Shown here piece after piece: positions 37,536 through 48,022 of a DNA stretch of 64,000 nt (position 1 is the stretch's first letter; each line of letters starts with the position of its first letter). Under the pieces are notes generated by a model. It was not told where the DNA came from. It ran no database searches and saw only the letters and a list, made by a program, of their open reading frames with translations. Origin of the DNA: Selaginella tamariscina (Eukaryota; Streptophyta; Lycopodiopsida; Selaginellales; Selaginellaceae); the NCBI GenBank assembly GCA_003024785.1, contig PUQB01000167.1:1-64000 (forward strand). Direction: 5' to 3'. The position numbers were made by a program, and so were the translations under genes.

Positions 37536-38114
37536 TGTTGAACCGTAAAATCCTACCCTCTGCACATAGGTAAGATTGCCTACGACAAACCCGTATTAAG
37601 GGTCTACCGGAATAAGATAGAGAAGAAATCAGACATCAGAAGGTCGGAAAAGGGTAAGGATGGCAAGGTGTATAGCAGGCAGTAGTACTATGGATCCCGT
37701 CACAGTACTGGAAATAAGATTAGTATACAGAAATACGAGTAAGAGATAGACGTATTGAGAGAGAAAGGAAACTTATATTATGTCCGCGCACGGCACATGG
37801 TACAAAATAACAGTATACTCGGGATACCCTTTAGTCCTAATCTGGTCTATTTATACCCGTACTTAGGTCCCGTACTAGCAATTATCGCAACTGCCTCTCA
37901 ACCTTATCCATTCAGTTACTGTAACTCCTTCTTATCCTTATCTAGATATGCCGTACTCGTTGGTATCGTATTGCAGTATTACGTTAGCAACTCGTACTCC
38001 GATATATCCTCCCACTCTCGATTTTCCATAATATATATTGTTTTTGGTATTTTCCCATTATATTGCCCATGAAATAACAAGAAATTCTATCAATGTCTAA
38101 CTATGATCCTAACA
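37536..38114 (-). repeat. 5' LTR of the 9-kb gypsy element
   Basis: A 579-bp partner of 29,074-29,654. The target duplication TGGT follows at 38,115-38,118. The probable primer-binding site lies directly below 37,536 on the minus strand. Confidence 0.92.
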
Positions 38115-38990
38115 TGGTCCTGTGCTTATGGAGGTGGGAGCTACTCGCATTAATGGTGCTGGTCATGGTGCTAGTTGTGATCAAGGACAAGGACAATGAC
38201 AATTGTCTTGTTGGGCTTGTGGTATACTTGGTCACACTTATCAACATTGTTGGCGGTTTTCTGATTGGCGACCACCATATCTAGGTTGGTGTCCAGGTCA
38301 GAATCAACCAATTGCTGTTGTGGATATTGCTCATGTGGAGGTGGGAAACGAGTAGGTGTGTTAGGTACAGAGGCATCTAACACCTTTCCTTCATCTCCTA
38401 GTCCTCCATCTTTTCTTTATTTTTCACCTTAAGCTTCACGAACTCCTCAAAAAGGGTTATCTCCATTTACACTCCAAGGTTTCATACATAGTACCCTTGT
38501 AACTATTCTTATTGATATAGGTTCTAGTATTTCTTTGATTTCTGCTAATGTGGTTATGCATTGTGCTTTGATAACGATGCCAAGCAAGGAAGCTTTACAT
38601 GTTTTGTATGGTGATGGATGTACTCAAGCTGCTTCATCTACACTTACTCAAGTACCTTTGCAGTTTGGGACTTATGCAGACGAGTTGCAACTCCATGTAT
38701 TCTCACACCAGATTTTTGACATTATCCTTGGGTGTACTTGGTTGGATGTATGTAAGGCAAGTTGCCAATTTGGGCCTCGGTGATTGATACTTCCAGGTCA
38801 TTCACCTTTTCCTTTGGATAAACTCCCTCTCAAGTGGTGTGGAGCAATTTTGTCAAGTGCCACCATGCATAAGCCAAATGTTTCTGCAGTGGTGTCCTCG
38901 ATGTCAAGGAACTTTGGATATGTACAAGTGGCAACCGAACCAGCTTCTTCTCAGCGAGAGTTTCATGCAGTGTTTTCAGTTGTTTACTAA

Positions 38991-39850
38991 TTATGCTTCC
39001 ATCTTAGAAATTGAATGCATAATTTGCACCCACATTATTATTGTAATTATGACTGGTCAGCATTTAATTAGTAAATCTCCAGTTGGTATATTCTTCATAA
39101 ACATCGGAATATTCTAAAGACAAACGCTAAACAATTAACATGAATTTTAATTTCAAATTACAACAGTTCGTAATTGGGTACAAGGAATAACAATTTATAA
39201 CACTCCACAATGTAAGTGTGTATCATGTTTTACTTGTTTACTTCTCTTTTACTGTCACGTTGGTGAATCTCTCTCTTAACTTATTAGGAATGGGATCACG
39301 GGATTCTTCACAAGAGAATATGTAAGGTTCCTTAGAAGAGGACGAGGTAAAAGCCAGTGAGGAAGAAGAAGTTTTGGAGTCTCCTTTGATTGGACATGGT
39401 TATTCAAGTGATGGTATTTTCAAAGTGAGTGAGAAGCATGCTCTGATTCATATACACAAATAGATTACAAGGAAGAAGCTGTTGCACATGTAGCTGCATT
39501 TGAGGTTACAGGAGGAACTATCAATATTCCCAGAGTGTATGCTGCATGGGGAAGTGTGAAAGAGTTTTCTGATAATTAGTAATGGTTTACATGAAACACA
39601 CGACTTAATAGTTGAATACTTACCTTGGCTAAAGTACAAAGTTACACAGCCCTTTATATAATAGAGAGACTTTATGATGCAGAGAGAGCTTACTTTAGAG
39701 GTTATTGTGATGAATGAAAGTACATGAGCCTATGTTGCTAGTGTTAGTGTTTCTTCAAACCATTGTTACGACCTGCTACAAAATAATTGTCTTAGTTTAA
39801 CTTTGAATTAACTAAGTAACTTACCAGATTTAATCCTACTAATATATGTT
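38991..39850. other. Spacer without a supported gene
   Basis: Short open pieces (an acidic one near 39,290-39,420, and one near 39,480-39,580) have stops around them and no recognisable domain. They may be the worn end of the preceding relic or of the hAT element. Confidence 0.45.
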
Positions 39851-42800
39851 GCCGTTTTCGTCCATGGAACCTCCCAATTCTAGCTTATGAATTGTCCAAA
39901 AGATCTTCAAACTCATCTTCAGGCATTTCCACCCTTTGAGACGAGGCTACCACATCAGCAACTTGACGATACCCATGTATAGGCCTCTAGTCAAGATCAT
40001 CGCCTTCAAAGTCACTATCATCACAATCTTGATGCACCAAGGCTTCCACATTGCCACTGCCAAGTGCCAACAATAAGAACCAAATATATAAAACATAGCA
40101 AAGAATGTTACCTCCGGCATGTCAATGAAGGATATCCTGAGTCTTCATCTACTTCTTCTTCACGTTCATTCTCATCTTCAATGGCTATTTCCTCATCCAA
40201 ATCCTCATCAAACAAGTGCCGTCTAGAGCTCCCTTCAAGGTCAATTTGATTTAGCATCATTCATTGACGACGTCTCCATAATTGTTGATTATAATATATA
40301 TGCACCAATTTGGTCATTCTTGCCTGAGTCAACTTGCAAACAAAAAGAAACAACTTAAAAACTAAAAACAATGCCATGATGTCTTACTTGTTCCGTGCCA
40401 ATGACTATACATGCTTATATGCTGAAAAATTTCGCTCTGTAGTTGAATTCGAAGCACATAAGCCAAGAACATTACATGCTACCCTCCACAGCCTTGGTAC
40501 TTGCTTCTCAAACATATTGTGTGTTGCCCAAAGTGTATACGGACCCTTGTTCAGAACATGATCCATGAAATTGGCCACAACTGGATTTGTAGGGCTTGTC
40601 GAAAAGAAATTCTTCCGAAGCTTAAAGTCAGAGTACTCACTGCCAATCAAGATGCTCATATCCAGTAGATTAGGATAGAACTGTCCAATAACTCGGTTCA
40701 ACATCTGCTCAGCATCAGCATCAAACTCCTCAAAGAACGAAAAGCATGGATTTTAAGCAATAAGTTGCACCAAATAAGTCGCAAGTTTTATACTCCCTTT
40801 CTCAGTCAGTTAATATCTCTAGTAGAATTGCTTTTCGTCTCACACTAAAGCCTCGAACTTGCTCTGTGTTTCGCTTGATCATTTTCCAAGCCTGCCAAAC
40901 AAATCCCATTGTTCCACAGTCCGATCAAATTCTCGAATAGCTTGGAAAACAGGTTTTAGCAAGTCGATGATCCGATGCACGACACCCCATAAACCTTTAG
41001 CACCTTTGGTGCCACCTACAACCAGTCCTTGATAATTCATCCCAATCTCCCTTGCATTTCGATTTTGGTTGCCTAGCCATTCTTCAAATCTAGGATCTAT
41101 AAACATGACAATTAATATTTCCTACACTTGTTTGAGTCGGACCAGCATGGTGTAATATGTTCCAAACCTATCAACAAAATAAAAAATAGTCTACATTGAA
41201 AAGAAAAATAAAAATAAATGGTTTACCTTGTGGTTGCAGGTCTTATGAGTTCTTTTCTGCAATGATTGTCTGTGCAGATATCACGATAAAGAGATAGCAA
41301 CCTCCCATGATTTCGAACAAAATTTTAAGTCTAGTAGCTCGTTCTATGTGCCTTCTAATAAACTTGAGCTTGCACCAAGATCCTAGAACGAGATTGAGAG
41401 CGTGGTATTGGCATGGCACACTCCAAAGCAATGGATACTTTTCTTCTAGAAGTACTCCAGCTCTTTTCATGTTCGCTGCATTATCCATAACAATGGATAA
41501 AATGTGAAGCGCTTTATCTTGATCACCATAACGTGCTTGTATGCATGTTAATGCCTTATCAACCTCTTTAAAGATAGCATCACTTGAAACAACCAAGAGC
41601 CAAGACATTTAGATAGTATTAAATAACAAATCACTCACCAGATGAATCCTTGCAAATGAAGCTTCCCCAAAAGTAATCCTACAATCATCATGTTGCTAAT
41701 AGGTTCTGATTTTACATTCCTCCATCCACTGTGACAAGTGATAGTGGTTGTGAAATCTGAGAAACTCGAGTTTCGTTGATGAATGCAGACATTTTGTTGA
41801 CAACATCATTATACACTTTGTCCAGCAAAACTGTTTGCAGGGCTGTCATCGAAGGCAAAATGAACATGTTGTACCTAAATGCCAATTTTTCTAGCCACTC
41901 TTTCATATATTTGTTGAGTGCGACAGTGAATGGAGTGGCAGTCTCATAAACCCATGCTGCAAATGCTTGTTGTGCCTCTTGTAGCTCAATTGTTGCTGAA
42001 GTTGTTCGTCCACCTCCTCCACTTGTAGTAGCAGAGGGAGAGGTTGGTGATGTCCGCCGTTGGCTCCCCCCTGTTGGTGACAGTGTCAATGCTCCACCGG
42101 AGCCACCAATAGTAGTAGCACGATTGAAAATTGGGTGTGGCACCAAATCACTGAACATCCGATTCATTTTCTAAATGGTATCCTGCACTTGGAGGTAGTG
42201 GATTTTTTTAACCACATTCGAACTTCTTCATTGCTAATTGCTTCTAAAAACTCCCAGGCTTCCTCATCTTCCCAGTTTGGAATTTTCGCTAGAGACCGGG
42301 ATGCTTGTCGTCGAGGGTTGTCATCTTGTGATCATCTTGCATTGAGAACATCTTCATCATTTTCGTCTTCTTCATATGCTTCATACCCTTCCTCCTGGTC
42401 AACGCCAACCACTTCATAAGCCGGCAATCAGTTCATGGTAACAAACTACAAGATGGGCTTGTACAATTAGAGCGTGACATGCTTCTTCCTCTTCCACTTG
42501 AAGATGGTGAAGTGGACCTTCCTCGATTGCCGCCCCTTCCAATGACTCTTCCAATTCCAAGTGGTGATGGTGATGGAGAATGCATGCGACTGTGTGAAGC
42601 AGAAGCATCCGAAGAAGCTGGAGCATGCCCAAGTTGTGAAGGACAAGATGTCATAGTTTTTACTATGACTCGACCCTTTACTTTGGAGTTGATTGTTGTT
42701 ACCTATTGTACTATGTTGATGGACCCTAGATGTAGTAGGAAATAAGCCTGCTTAGTGCACTTGGGTATCTGGTGATGGTCCGGCCGGGTGTCATTAGGTA

Positions 42801-43567
42801 TTTATAGGAAACTTTAAGCGAAGCTAGAACTTACCTTCTAGAAATTCACCCCTAATTTTGATGTCCTAGTTAGGTTGATTGGTTAATGTAGATGAGTTTG
42901 GCGTGTTTAGTAGGGTTAGAAACACCCCTAGGGTTGACCTAACCCTAAGGTTGACCTAACCCATGCCCTAAAAACCCCCACTAGGGTTTTAGGGTTAGAG
43001 TTAGGCTAAGTTAAACACTCTCATTAACTTAATAAGGGGTAGCTAAATTTGTGCTAGGCCACATACACATTCAGGAAAAGGGGGGGGCTACGTCACATAA
43101 ATAAGGTAGAGTATGTAGGAGTGAAGATTCCTGGGTTCATGACTGAGCTCATTACTCTTCTCCCAGTGCAAGCTCTAGCTTATGTCATTAGGGCACAACC
43201 CTTTGTTGTGCCGCCCTAACTTCCAGATGACAGGGGTACGTCCACCTTTGGGGTAGCTTACCCTTAACATTGGCAAATCCATGCCTGAGAGGTCTTGTCA
43301 GGATGCACGTTCCAAGAGGCAAAGGTTGACAGCTTGTCTCCAGCCTCCTCCTCTACGTCAAGCTAGGTATAGCACTCATGTCCAAGCAAGGAACATCCGT
43401 GTCCTTGACCAATTGTGGGTGTGGGATCTTATTTGATAGGTTCACATTACCAGTTCCTGAGGGTTCACTAAGGGGTTCTAGAGTTGTCATTTAAGAGCCA
43501 CGTTTGTGGCACTTGGTGCATCTCTTGAATCTAAGGGCTATGGCATGATAGCCCACATCGGGGAAGG

Positions 43568-43593
43568 CAGTGTCACATAGAGATGTGACACTG
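43568..43593. other. Conserved 26-nt hairpin in solo LTR
   Basis: Stem CAGTGTCACAT / ATGTGACACTG (11 bp) with loop AGAG. The same stem recurs in the copies at 44,781 and 61,231 with different loops. Confidence 0.75.
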
Positions 43594-43975
43594 GGCTAAA
43601 CGTCACATGATACAATGTTCGAGGCACGCCCTTTCGGGTTATGTCATGGGCTTGTCGCCAAGGGGTTGGATACTCTGACAAACAGGCATGTTTGTGCTCG
43701 TGCTAGGGTGCTAAGCCTTGGGCATTTGCTCAAAGGAGGTGAGGTCTCGTAACTAGGTGTGCTTAGGCACACTTGGCTAGGGGAGTGTTCTCCTTGGAAT
43801 TCAAGAGTTGAACAATCTAAGCTTGTTAACAGGAGCCTTTTCATGAAGCACTCGCAAGATTATGTACTTAGGGTTTCCAAACATAGCTTTAGGGAGTTTG
43901 CTTAGTAGAAAACTCGTGTCCGCCTACAGCGCACACTCGTGTCCTCACTAAGTACTAGACCTAGGTCTAGGGTAT

Positions 43976-45697
43976 TGTCAGAGTTTTAACCCAAAGGGCC
44001 AACACGTGGCAACACGTGGCTGCCAGGTGGCCATTTGGCGTCATCACCCTGTGTGAGCAACGCTAAGTTTCCCAGAACAACCCCAACGACCCCTAGGGTT
44101 AGACTCTAATGCCCAGTGGACAGGAGACTTAGGGTTTAGCCTAAGTCTCCCTAGAATGTATGCCCCCAGAACCCTTGAGGGATAACCCTAGTTGACTTAG
44201 GGTCTTGCCCTAGAAGACCTAGACAGGCTCATGCCCTAACCCTCATCAAGGAGACGTGTGTTCCACACATACCCCTAGACAGAGCTAAGGCATCGTCACT
44301 TACCCCTTGAGGAATCACCCTCATCCGGGAGTACAACCCCTTTAGGGCGACAAGGGGTACCTGAACCATGACTAACCCCTAAGGGTTTGAGTGGCCAAGT
44401 TATACCCTAGACCTAGGGCTAGTACTTAGTGAGGACACGAGTGTGCACCGTAGGCGGACACGAGTGTTCTGCTAAGCAAACTCCCTAAGGCTAGGTTTGG
44501 GATAACCCTAAGCACATGACCTTGCGAGTGCCTTACGAAAGGGCTTTTGCTAATGAGCTTAGGTTGTTCAACCCCTGGATTCCAAGGAGAACTCCCCTAG
44601 CCAAGTGTGCCAAAGCACACCTAGTTACGAAACCTAACCTCCCTTGAGCGGATGCCCAAGGCTTAGCACCCTAGTGCAAGCACAAGCATGCCTGTTTGCT
44701 AGAGTATCCCCCCTTAGCGACAAGCCCATGACATAACCCCAAAGGGCGTGCCTCGGGCGTTGTACCATGTGACGTTTAGCCAGTGTCACATCCCCATGTG
44801 ACACTGCCTTCCATGATGTGGGCTATCATGCCATAGCCCTTAGATTCAAGAGTTGCACCAAGTACCACAAACGTGGTTCCTAAATGCCAACTCTAGAACC
44901 CCTCAATGAACCCTCAGGAACCAGGTAACGTGAACCTGTCAAACAAGATCCCACGCGCACAATTGGACAAGGACACGGATGTGCCTTGCTTGGCCGTGAG
45001 TGCTACACCTAGCTTGACGTGGAGGAGGAGGTTGGAGACAAGCCTCAACCTCTGCCTCTTGGAACGTGCATTCCGACAAGACCTCCCAGGCATGGATTCG
45101 CCAACGTTAAGGGTAAGCTACCCCGAAGGTGGGACGTACCCCTGGCATTTGGAAGTTAGGGCGGCACAACAGAGGGTTGTACCTTAACGACACAAGCTGA
45201 AGCTTGCACCAGCAGAAGAGCAACGAACTCATTCATGAACCCAGGAGCTCTCCTACATATACTCTACCTTATTTATGTGACGGAGCCCTCCCCTCTTTTC
45301 CTATATGTGTTAGTGAGCTGGCACTAAATGCCAGCCCCTTAGTTAATGAGATGAGTTTACACACTAACCCCTACCCCTAAACCCTAACCAAGGGGGTGGG
45401 GGTTTTAGGGCGTGGGTTAGGGCAACCCTAGGGTTAGGTCAACCCTAGGGGTGTTCTTAACCCTATTAACATGCCAAACTCATCTTAAATCGGGGGTGGG
45501 TTTTCTAGAAGGTAAGTGCTACCTTCGCTTAGAGTTTCTCGCGACATCTAAAGATAGCCTGCCGGACTACCCTTAAACACCTAAGTGCACTAAGCGGGGC
45601 TGTTTCTCACTACATCTAGGGTTCGTCAACATAGTACAGTAGGTAACCACAGTCAACGTCCAAAGTAAAGGGTCGAGTCATAATAAAAACTATGACA
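43976..45697 (-). mobile_element. Solo LTR of the same family nested in reverse orientation
   Basis: Flanked by perfect duplications GGTAT (43,971-43,975 and 45,698-45,702). The uninterrupted homologous site in the 60.4-kb copy reads CTAGGGTATGACTTGG, which confirms the insertion point. At 1,722 bp it is the reverse complement of its host LTR. The left 1.3 kb of the host and the right 1.3 kb of this copy therefore form a very long imperfect inverted repeat (about 42,649-43,970 against 44,400-45,697). Confidence 0.9.
44781..44806. other. Conserved 26-nt hairpin in solo LTR
   Basis: Same 11-bp stem as at 43,568. The loop is CCCC on the plus strand (GGGG in the orientation of the LTR). Confidence 0.75.
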
Positions 45698-46319
45698 GGT
45701 ATGACTTGGCCACCCAAACCCTTAGGGGTTAGTCGTGGGTCAGGGTACCCCTTGTCATTATACTCTTGGATAAGGGTGATTCCTCAAGGGGTAAGTGACG
45801 ATGCCTTAGCTCTGTCACGGGGGTGTGTGTGAAACACATCTCCTTTGTGGGGTTAGGGGATGAGCATGTCTAGGTCTACTGGGACAGGATCCTGAAGTCT
45901 ACTCGGGTTATCCTTTAGGGTTTAGGGGATGGTTATTCTAGGGGACTTAGGGTAGGACTCTAAGTCTTTTGCGCCCTTGAGTCAGACTCTTAGAGTTATC
46001 TTGGAAGACTTAACGTTGATCACACAAGGTGATGATGCCGAATGGCCACTTGGCAGCCACGTGTTGGCCCTTTGGGTTAAACTCTGACACAAGAAGTCGA
46101 TGAACTAGCCCTACCACATTCAATACCTGTGCTAGTGGCCATTCCAGTCGAAGATGAAGGATCCGCCATTGTTTCTTTTTCTATACCTCTTTGTCGTCTT
46201 AGTTTGGAAACCCTAGCAGCTCCTTGAGACTGAATCAGTATATACTCTTCCAATTCTTTTTTTCCAAGAAAACTACAAGCAACACTCCTACTCTCAAGAC
46301 TCACGGCACACGATTTTTT

Positions 46320-47515
46320 TCACATGATGGGTTTTCAAAATATGTTTTCTAATAGCTTGAGGCTTTTGCGAACCAGGGATTTGAGCAGAGCAGTAGAGAC
46401 AACAAAACAAATGCTTATAGCTTTCTGGAACAACAGCAGGGTTCATCCATATTGGATAACGATAGTGAAAGTGGTTGGGATAAGTGGCTGTGTTGCCAGT
46501 TTGCTGGTTTACACAGGATGATTGAGTTTGCGTGGCAGTTTTTTCTTGGTTTTGTTTTCTGCTGCTGATGGTGCTAGTTCGTGTGGGTTAGGCACTAGCT
46601 GGTTCTACTATGGCACGTTTGGGTGTGGTGTGGTGTGCCAGATGATTCATCCATTGGCTTGGCTCATGTGGGTCGTTTTCAAGGTAGCACAGGTGGTGAC
46701 AAGTTTTTGAAGAGGTGTTGGTTGGTGTGGGTTAGGCACCTTTCAATGCTCTGTGGAGGAAGGACTTGTGGGCTTCTTGGGGTTGTGTACAGTGCTGGTG
46801 GGTGTGGGTTAGGCATTTGCGCGGTGCTTTCTTCGTGTGAGGTGTGAGTTGGTCTCATCCTCCTTGGTGATATCTTTTACTTGGTTCACCATCTTGAAGA
46901 TTCTTTAAAGTGAGATGAATATTCTTAAGGATATTCTTGGCATATGCTATTGAGAATATGCTAATGGAATATGCTGCTTTATGTAGTGTGTTTTTGCAGT
47001 ATATATAGGTCTCCAAAAGGTATATACAGGAGGTAGTGTTTCATCTGGGTTATTTCTGTATGTGGACTGGTTCGTGGACTGGCATGCACAGTATCCCGAT
47101 AGAGATCGGTAAAGGCTGAAGCATGATAAAACCGGTGTCTGCGAGCTCGAGCATTCAAGTCCAAGACTCCAAGGTATATGGGATTTCTCTAATATTCTTG
47201 GGTATCTTGGAGACAATATATAGTTTAGCATACAGAATATTCTTGTATATTTGTTTTCTCGTTTTTTAATACGATTATCGTTCGATCCCCATATTTTCTT
47301 TTAAGCCCTTGACAGCCATGGGGACAAAGATTCGCCATGGCTTAACTTAACTTATCACTTAAGTCACAGAACTCTGTAAAGTAAATATTAACCAGTAAAA
47401 CAATATTCTACCGGAATATTCAAAATTTAATTATGATAATAATCTACAATTATAAAAGATTTGACATATGTTGACAAACTAGTTTACAAAAATTGTAACT
47501 AATTCAAATCATTGA
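46320..47515. other. Spacer with dispersed GTGTGGGTTAGGCA repeats
   Basis: The 14-mer GTGTGGGTTAGGCA occurs at 46,581, 46,725 and 46,802. Neighbouring GTGCTGG/GTTGGT bases are partly shared, so this may be a worn tandem array. Small open frames here (46,324-46,521 and 46,522-46,710) have no recognisable domain. The right part, from about 47,200, is AT-rich. Confidence 0.5.
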
Positions 47516-47521
47516 TCTAAT

Positions 47522-48022
47522 AGGCTCACTGGTGCACTTCCAGAATCTCTATGCAGTGGTGGTGAGCTTTGACAAGTCATCCTATTTGGCAACCAGCTTA
47601 CAGGAGTTATCCACAATCCTTGGGTTCATGCAACAGCTTAACAAGACTGTAAGTATATCTTAACCGCATCGCTGTACAGTAGTGTTATGTATTTAATAGT
47701 AACAGCGTATATCTTCAGGTTACTGCAGAAATAACACATTTTGACAGATCCCGCAAGCTTTAGCTACACTTCAGAACCTTGTGGACCTGTAAGTTACATG
47801 TATATTTAAATATCTAAGTTTTAAATATACTTCTATTTGCAGGAATGTTGCAAACAATAATTTGTCTGGTCCCATTCCATCTGGAGGTGTATTTGACAAA
47901 CTCGATGCCCACAGGTACAACTTAGTAGCTATTCTAGATATATATTGATTTCTATGTGTGTCTTTAGATTTGCAGGAAACCCAGGACTTTGTGGCAAGCT
48001 TGTTGATAAACCTTGTGCATAG
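47522..48022 (+). pseudogene. 3' remnant of an LRR receptor gene (CLV1/HAESA-like ectodomain end)
   Basis: Four exon pieces with small introns: 47,522-47,648; 47,748-47,788; 47,843-47,914; 47,968-48,022. The first reads RLTGALPESLCSGGEL, then an in-frame TGA, then LFGNQLTG and frame decay; it resembles the 'LP..LC.GG.L' repeat of class XI LRR receptor kinases. The last three join in phase without stops: IPQALATLQNLVDL, NVANNNLSGPIPSGG and FAGNPGLCGKLVDKPCA. GNPGLCG is the usual cap just before the transmembrane segment. A TAG follows at once, so transmembrane and kinase parts are missing. Upstream exons are also absent. It is a host-gene remnant. A short secreted LRR protein is conceivable but unlikely given the in-frame stop. 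Confidence 0.7.

Larger units (their letters stand above)
29074..38114 (-). mobile_element. Younger full-length Ty3/gypsy element with extra 3' open frames
   Basis: Fossil element, minus strand, about 9.0 kb, flanked by 4-bp duplications TGGT. Order along the element: 5' LTR; likely primer-binding site just inside it (TGGCGACCACGG on the minus strand); gag about 37,040-36,580; two zinc-knuckle regions about 36,440-35,960; protease about 35,370-35,110 with an aspartate-glycine-glycine-serine site; reverse transcriptase about 34,500-33,700 with an FLDD centre; RNase H about 33,700-33,430; integrase about 33,260-32,000, without an obvious chromodomain; several more open frames about 31,950-29,650; polypurine tract; 3' LTR. 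The LTRs are about 97% alike by eye, so insertion is recent relative to its neighbours. It keeps its whole layout but has roughly ten breaks in the gag-pol part. Extra frames after integrase recall the Tat/Athila branch. Confidence 0.88.
28010..38990 (+). mobile_element. Old Ty3/gypsy relic, gag-protease part only, split by a younger element
   Basis: Fossil element on the plus strand, seen at about 28,010-29,073 and 38,115-38,990, on both sides of the minus-strand element at 29,074-38,114. Parts: 5' LTR-like sequence with TATATATAAACC near 28,231 and end TTCTCACA near 28,310, followed by CTGGTGGAG; gag about 28,420-29,070 continuing past the insert; zinc-knuckle trace CWACG about 38,208-38,250; aspartic-protease region about 38,490-38,790. 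Reverse transcriptase and later domains are not found, so the 3' part is lost. The LTR end and post-LTR bases match the element at 8.8-14.4 kb, as does the zinc-knuckle style. Many breaks; old. Confidence 0.7.
42649..46089 (+). mobile_element. Solo LTR (palindromic-end family), plus orientation, itself interrupted
   Basis: Begins TGTCATAG and ends CTCTGACA, flanked by perfect duplications CAAGA (42,644-42,648 and 46,090-46,094). Without the nested copy at 43,976-45,697 and one of its duplications it is about 1,714 bp. It holds the palindromic 5' end, a G-tract and TATA-like CATAAATAAGGTA near 43,079-43,110, the 26-nt hairpin at 43,568-43,593 and telomere-like CCCTAA motifs. It has inserted into the N-terminal part of the hAT transposase gene. 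No internal retroelement region is seen, so it fits a solo LTR left by recombination. Confidence 0.88.
39855..46180 (-). mobile_element. hAT-type DNA transposon, transposase gene split by nested solo LTRs
   Basis: A cut-and-paste transposase read on the minus strand. The N-terminus begins near 46,168 (MADPSSSTGMATSTG), is interrupted at 42,649-46,089, and resumes with a serine/proline-rich stretch (42,640-42,435). Then come a segment with IPNWEDEEAWEFLEAI (about 42,290-42,200) and a helical region about 42,167-41,712 containing QQAFAAWVYETATPF. The DUF659-like core is about 41,608-41,290 (SIVMDNAANMKRAGVLLEEK, then CQYHALNLVL). A later segment has FEEWLGNQNRNAREIG (41,100). The C-terminal hAT dimerisation region is about 40,704-40,405 (ending SNSTTERNFSAYKHV). 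An acidic tail runs about 40,250-39,890 (VEMPEDEFEDLLDNS). Stops and gaps lie between pieces; some gaps may be introns, but several in-piece stops show it is dead. Terminal inverted repeats and an 8-bp duplication were not found, so ends are approximate. Confidence 0.8.

Noticed and set aside
44906-45187. 93-codon frame MNPQEPGNV..., with a similar 69-codon frame at 60,922-61,131 (minus)
   Set aside because: Both are the same stretch of the solo LTR read antisense to the element. Conservation is explained by shared LTR ancestry; the frame does not stay open in the 43-kb copy and is not recognised.
47270-47300. GTTCGATCCCC box resembling a tRNA B box
   Set aside because: No acceptor, D or anticodon stem can be folded around it.
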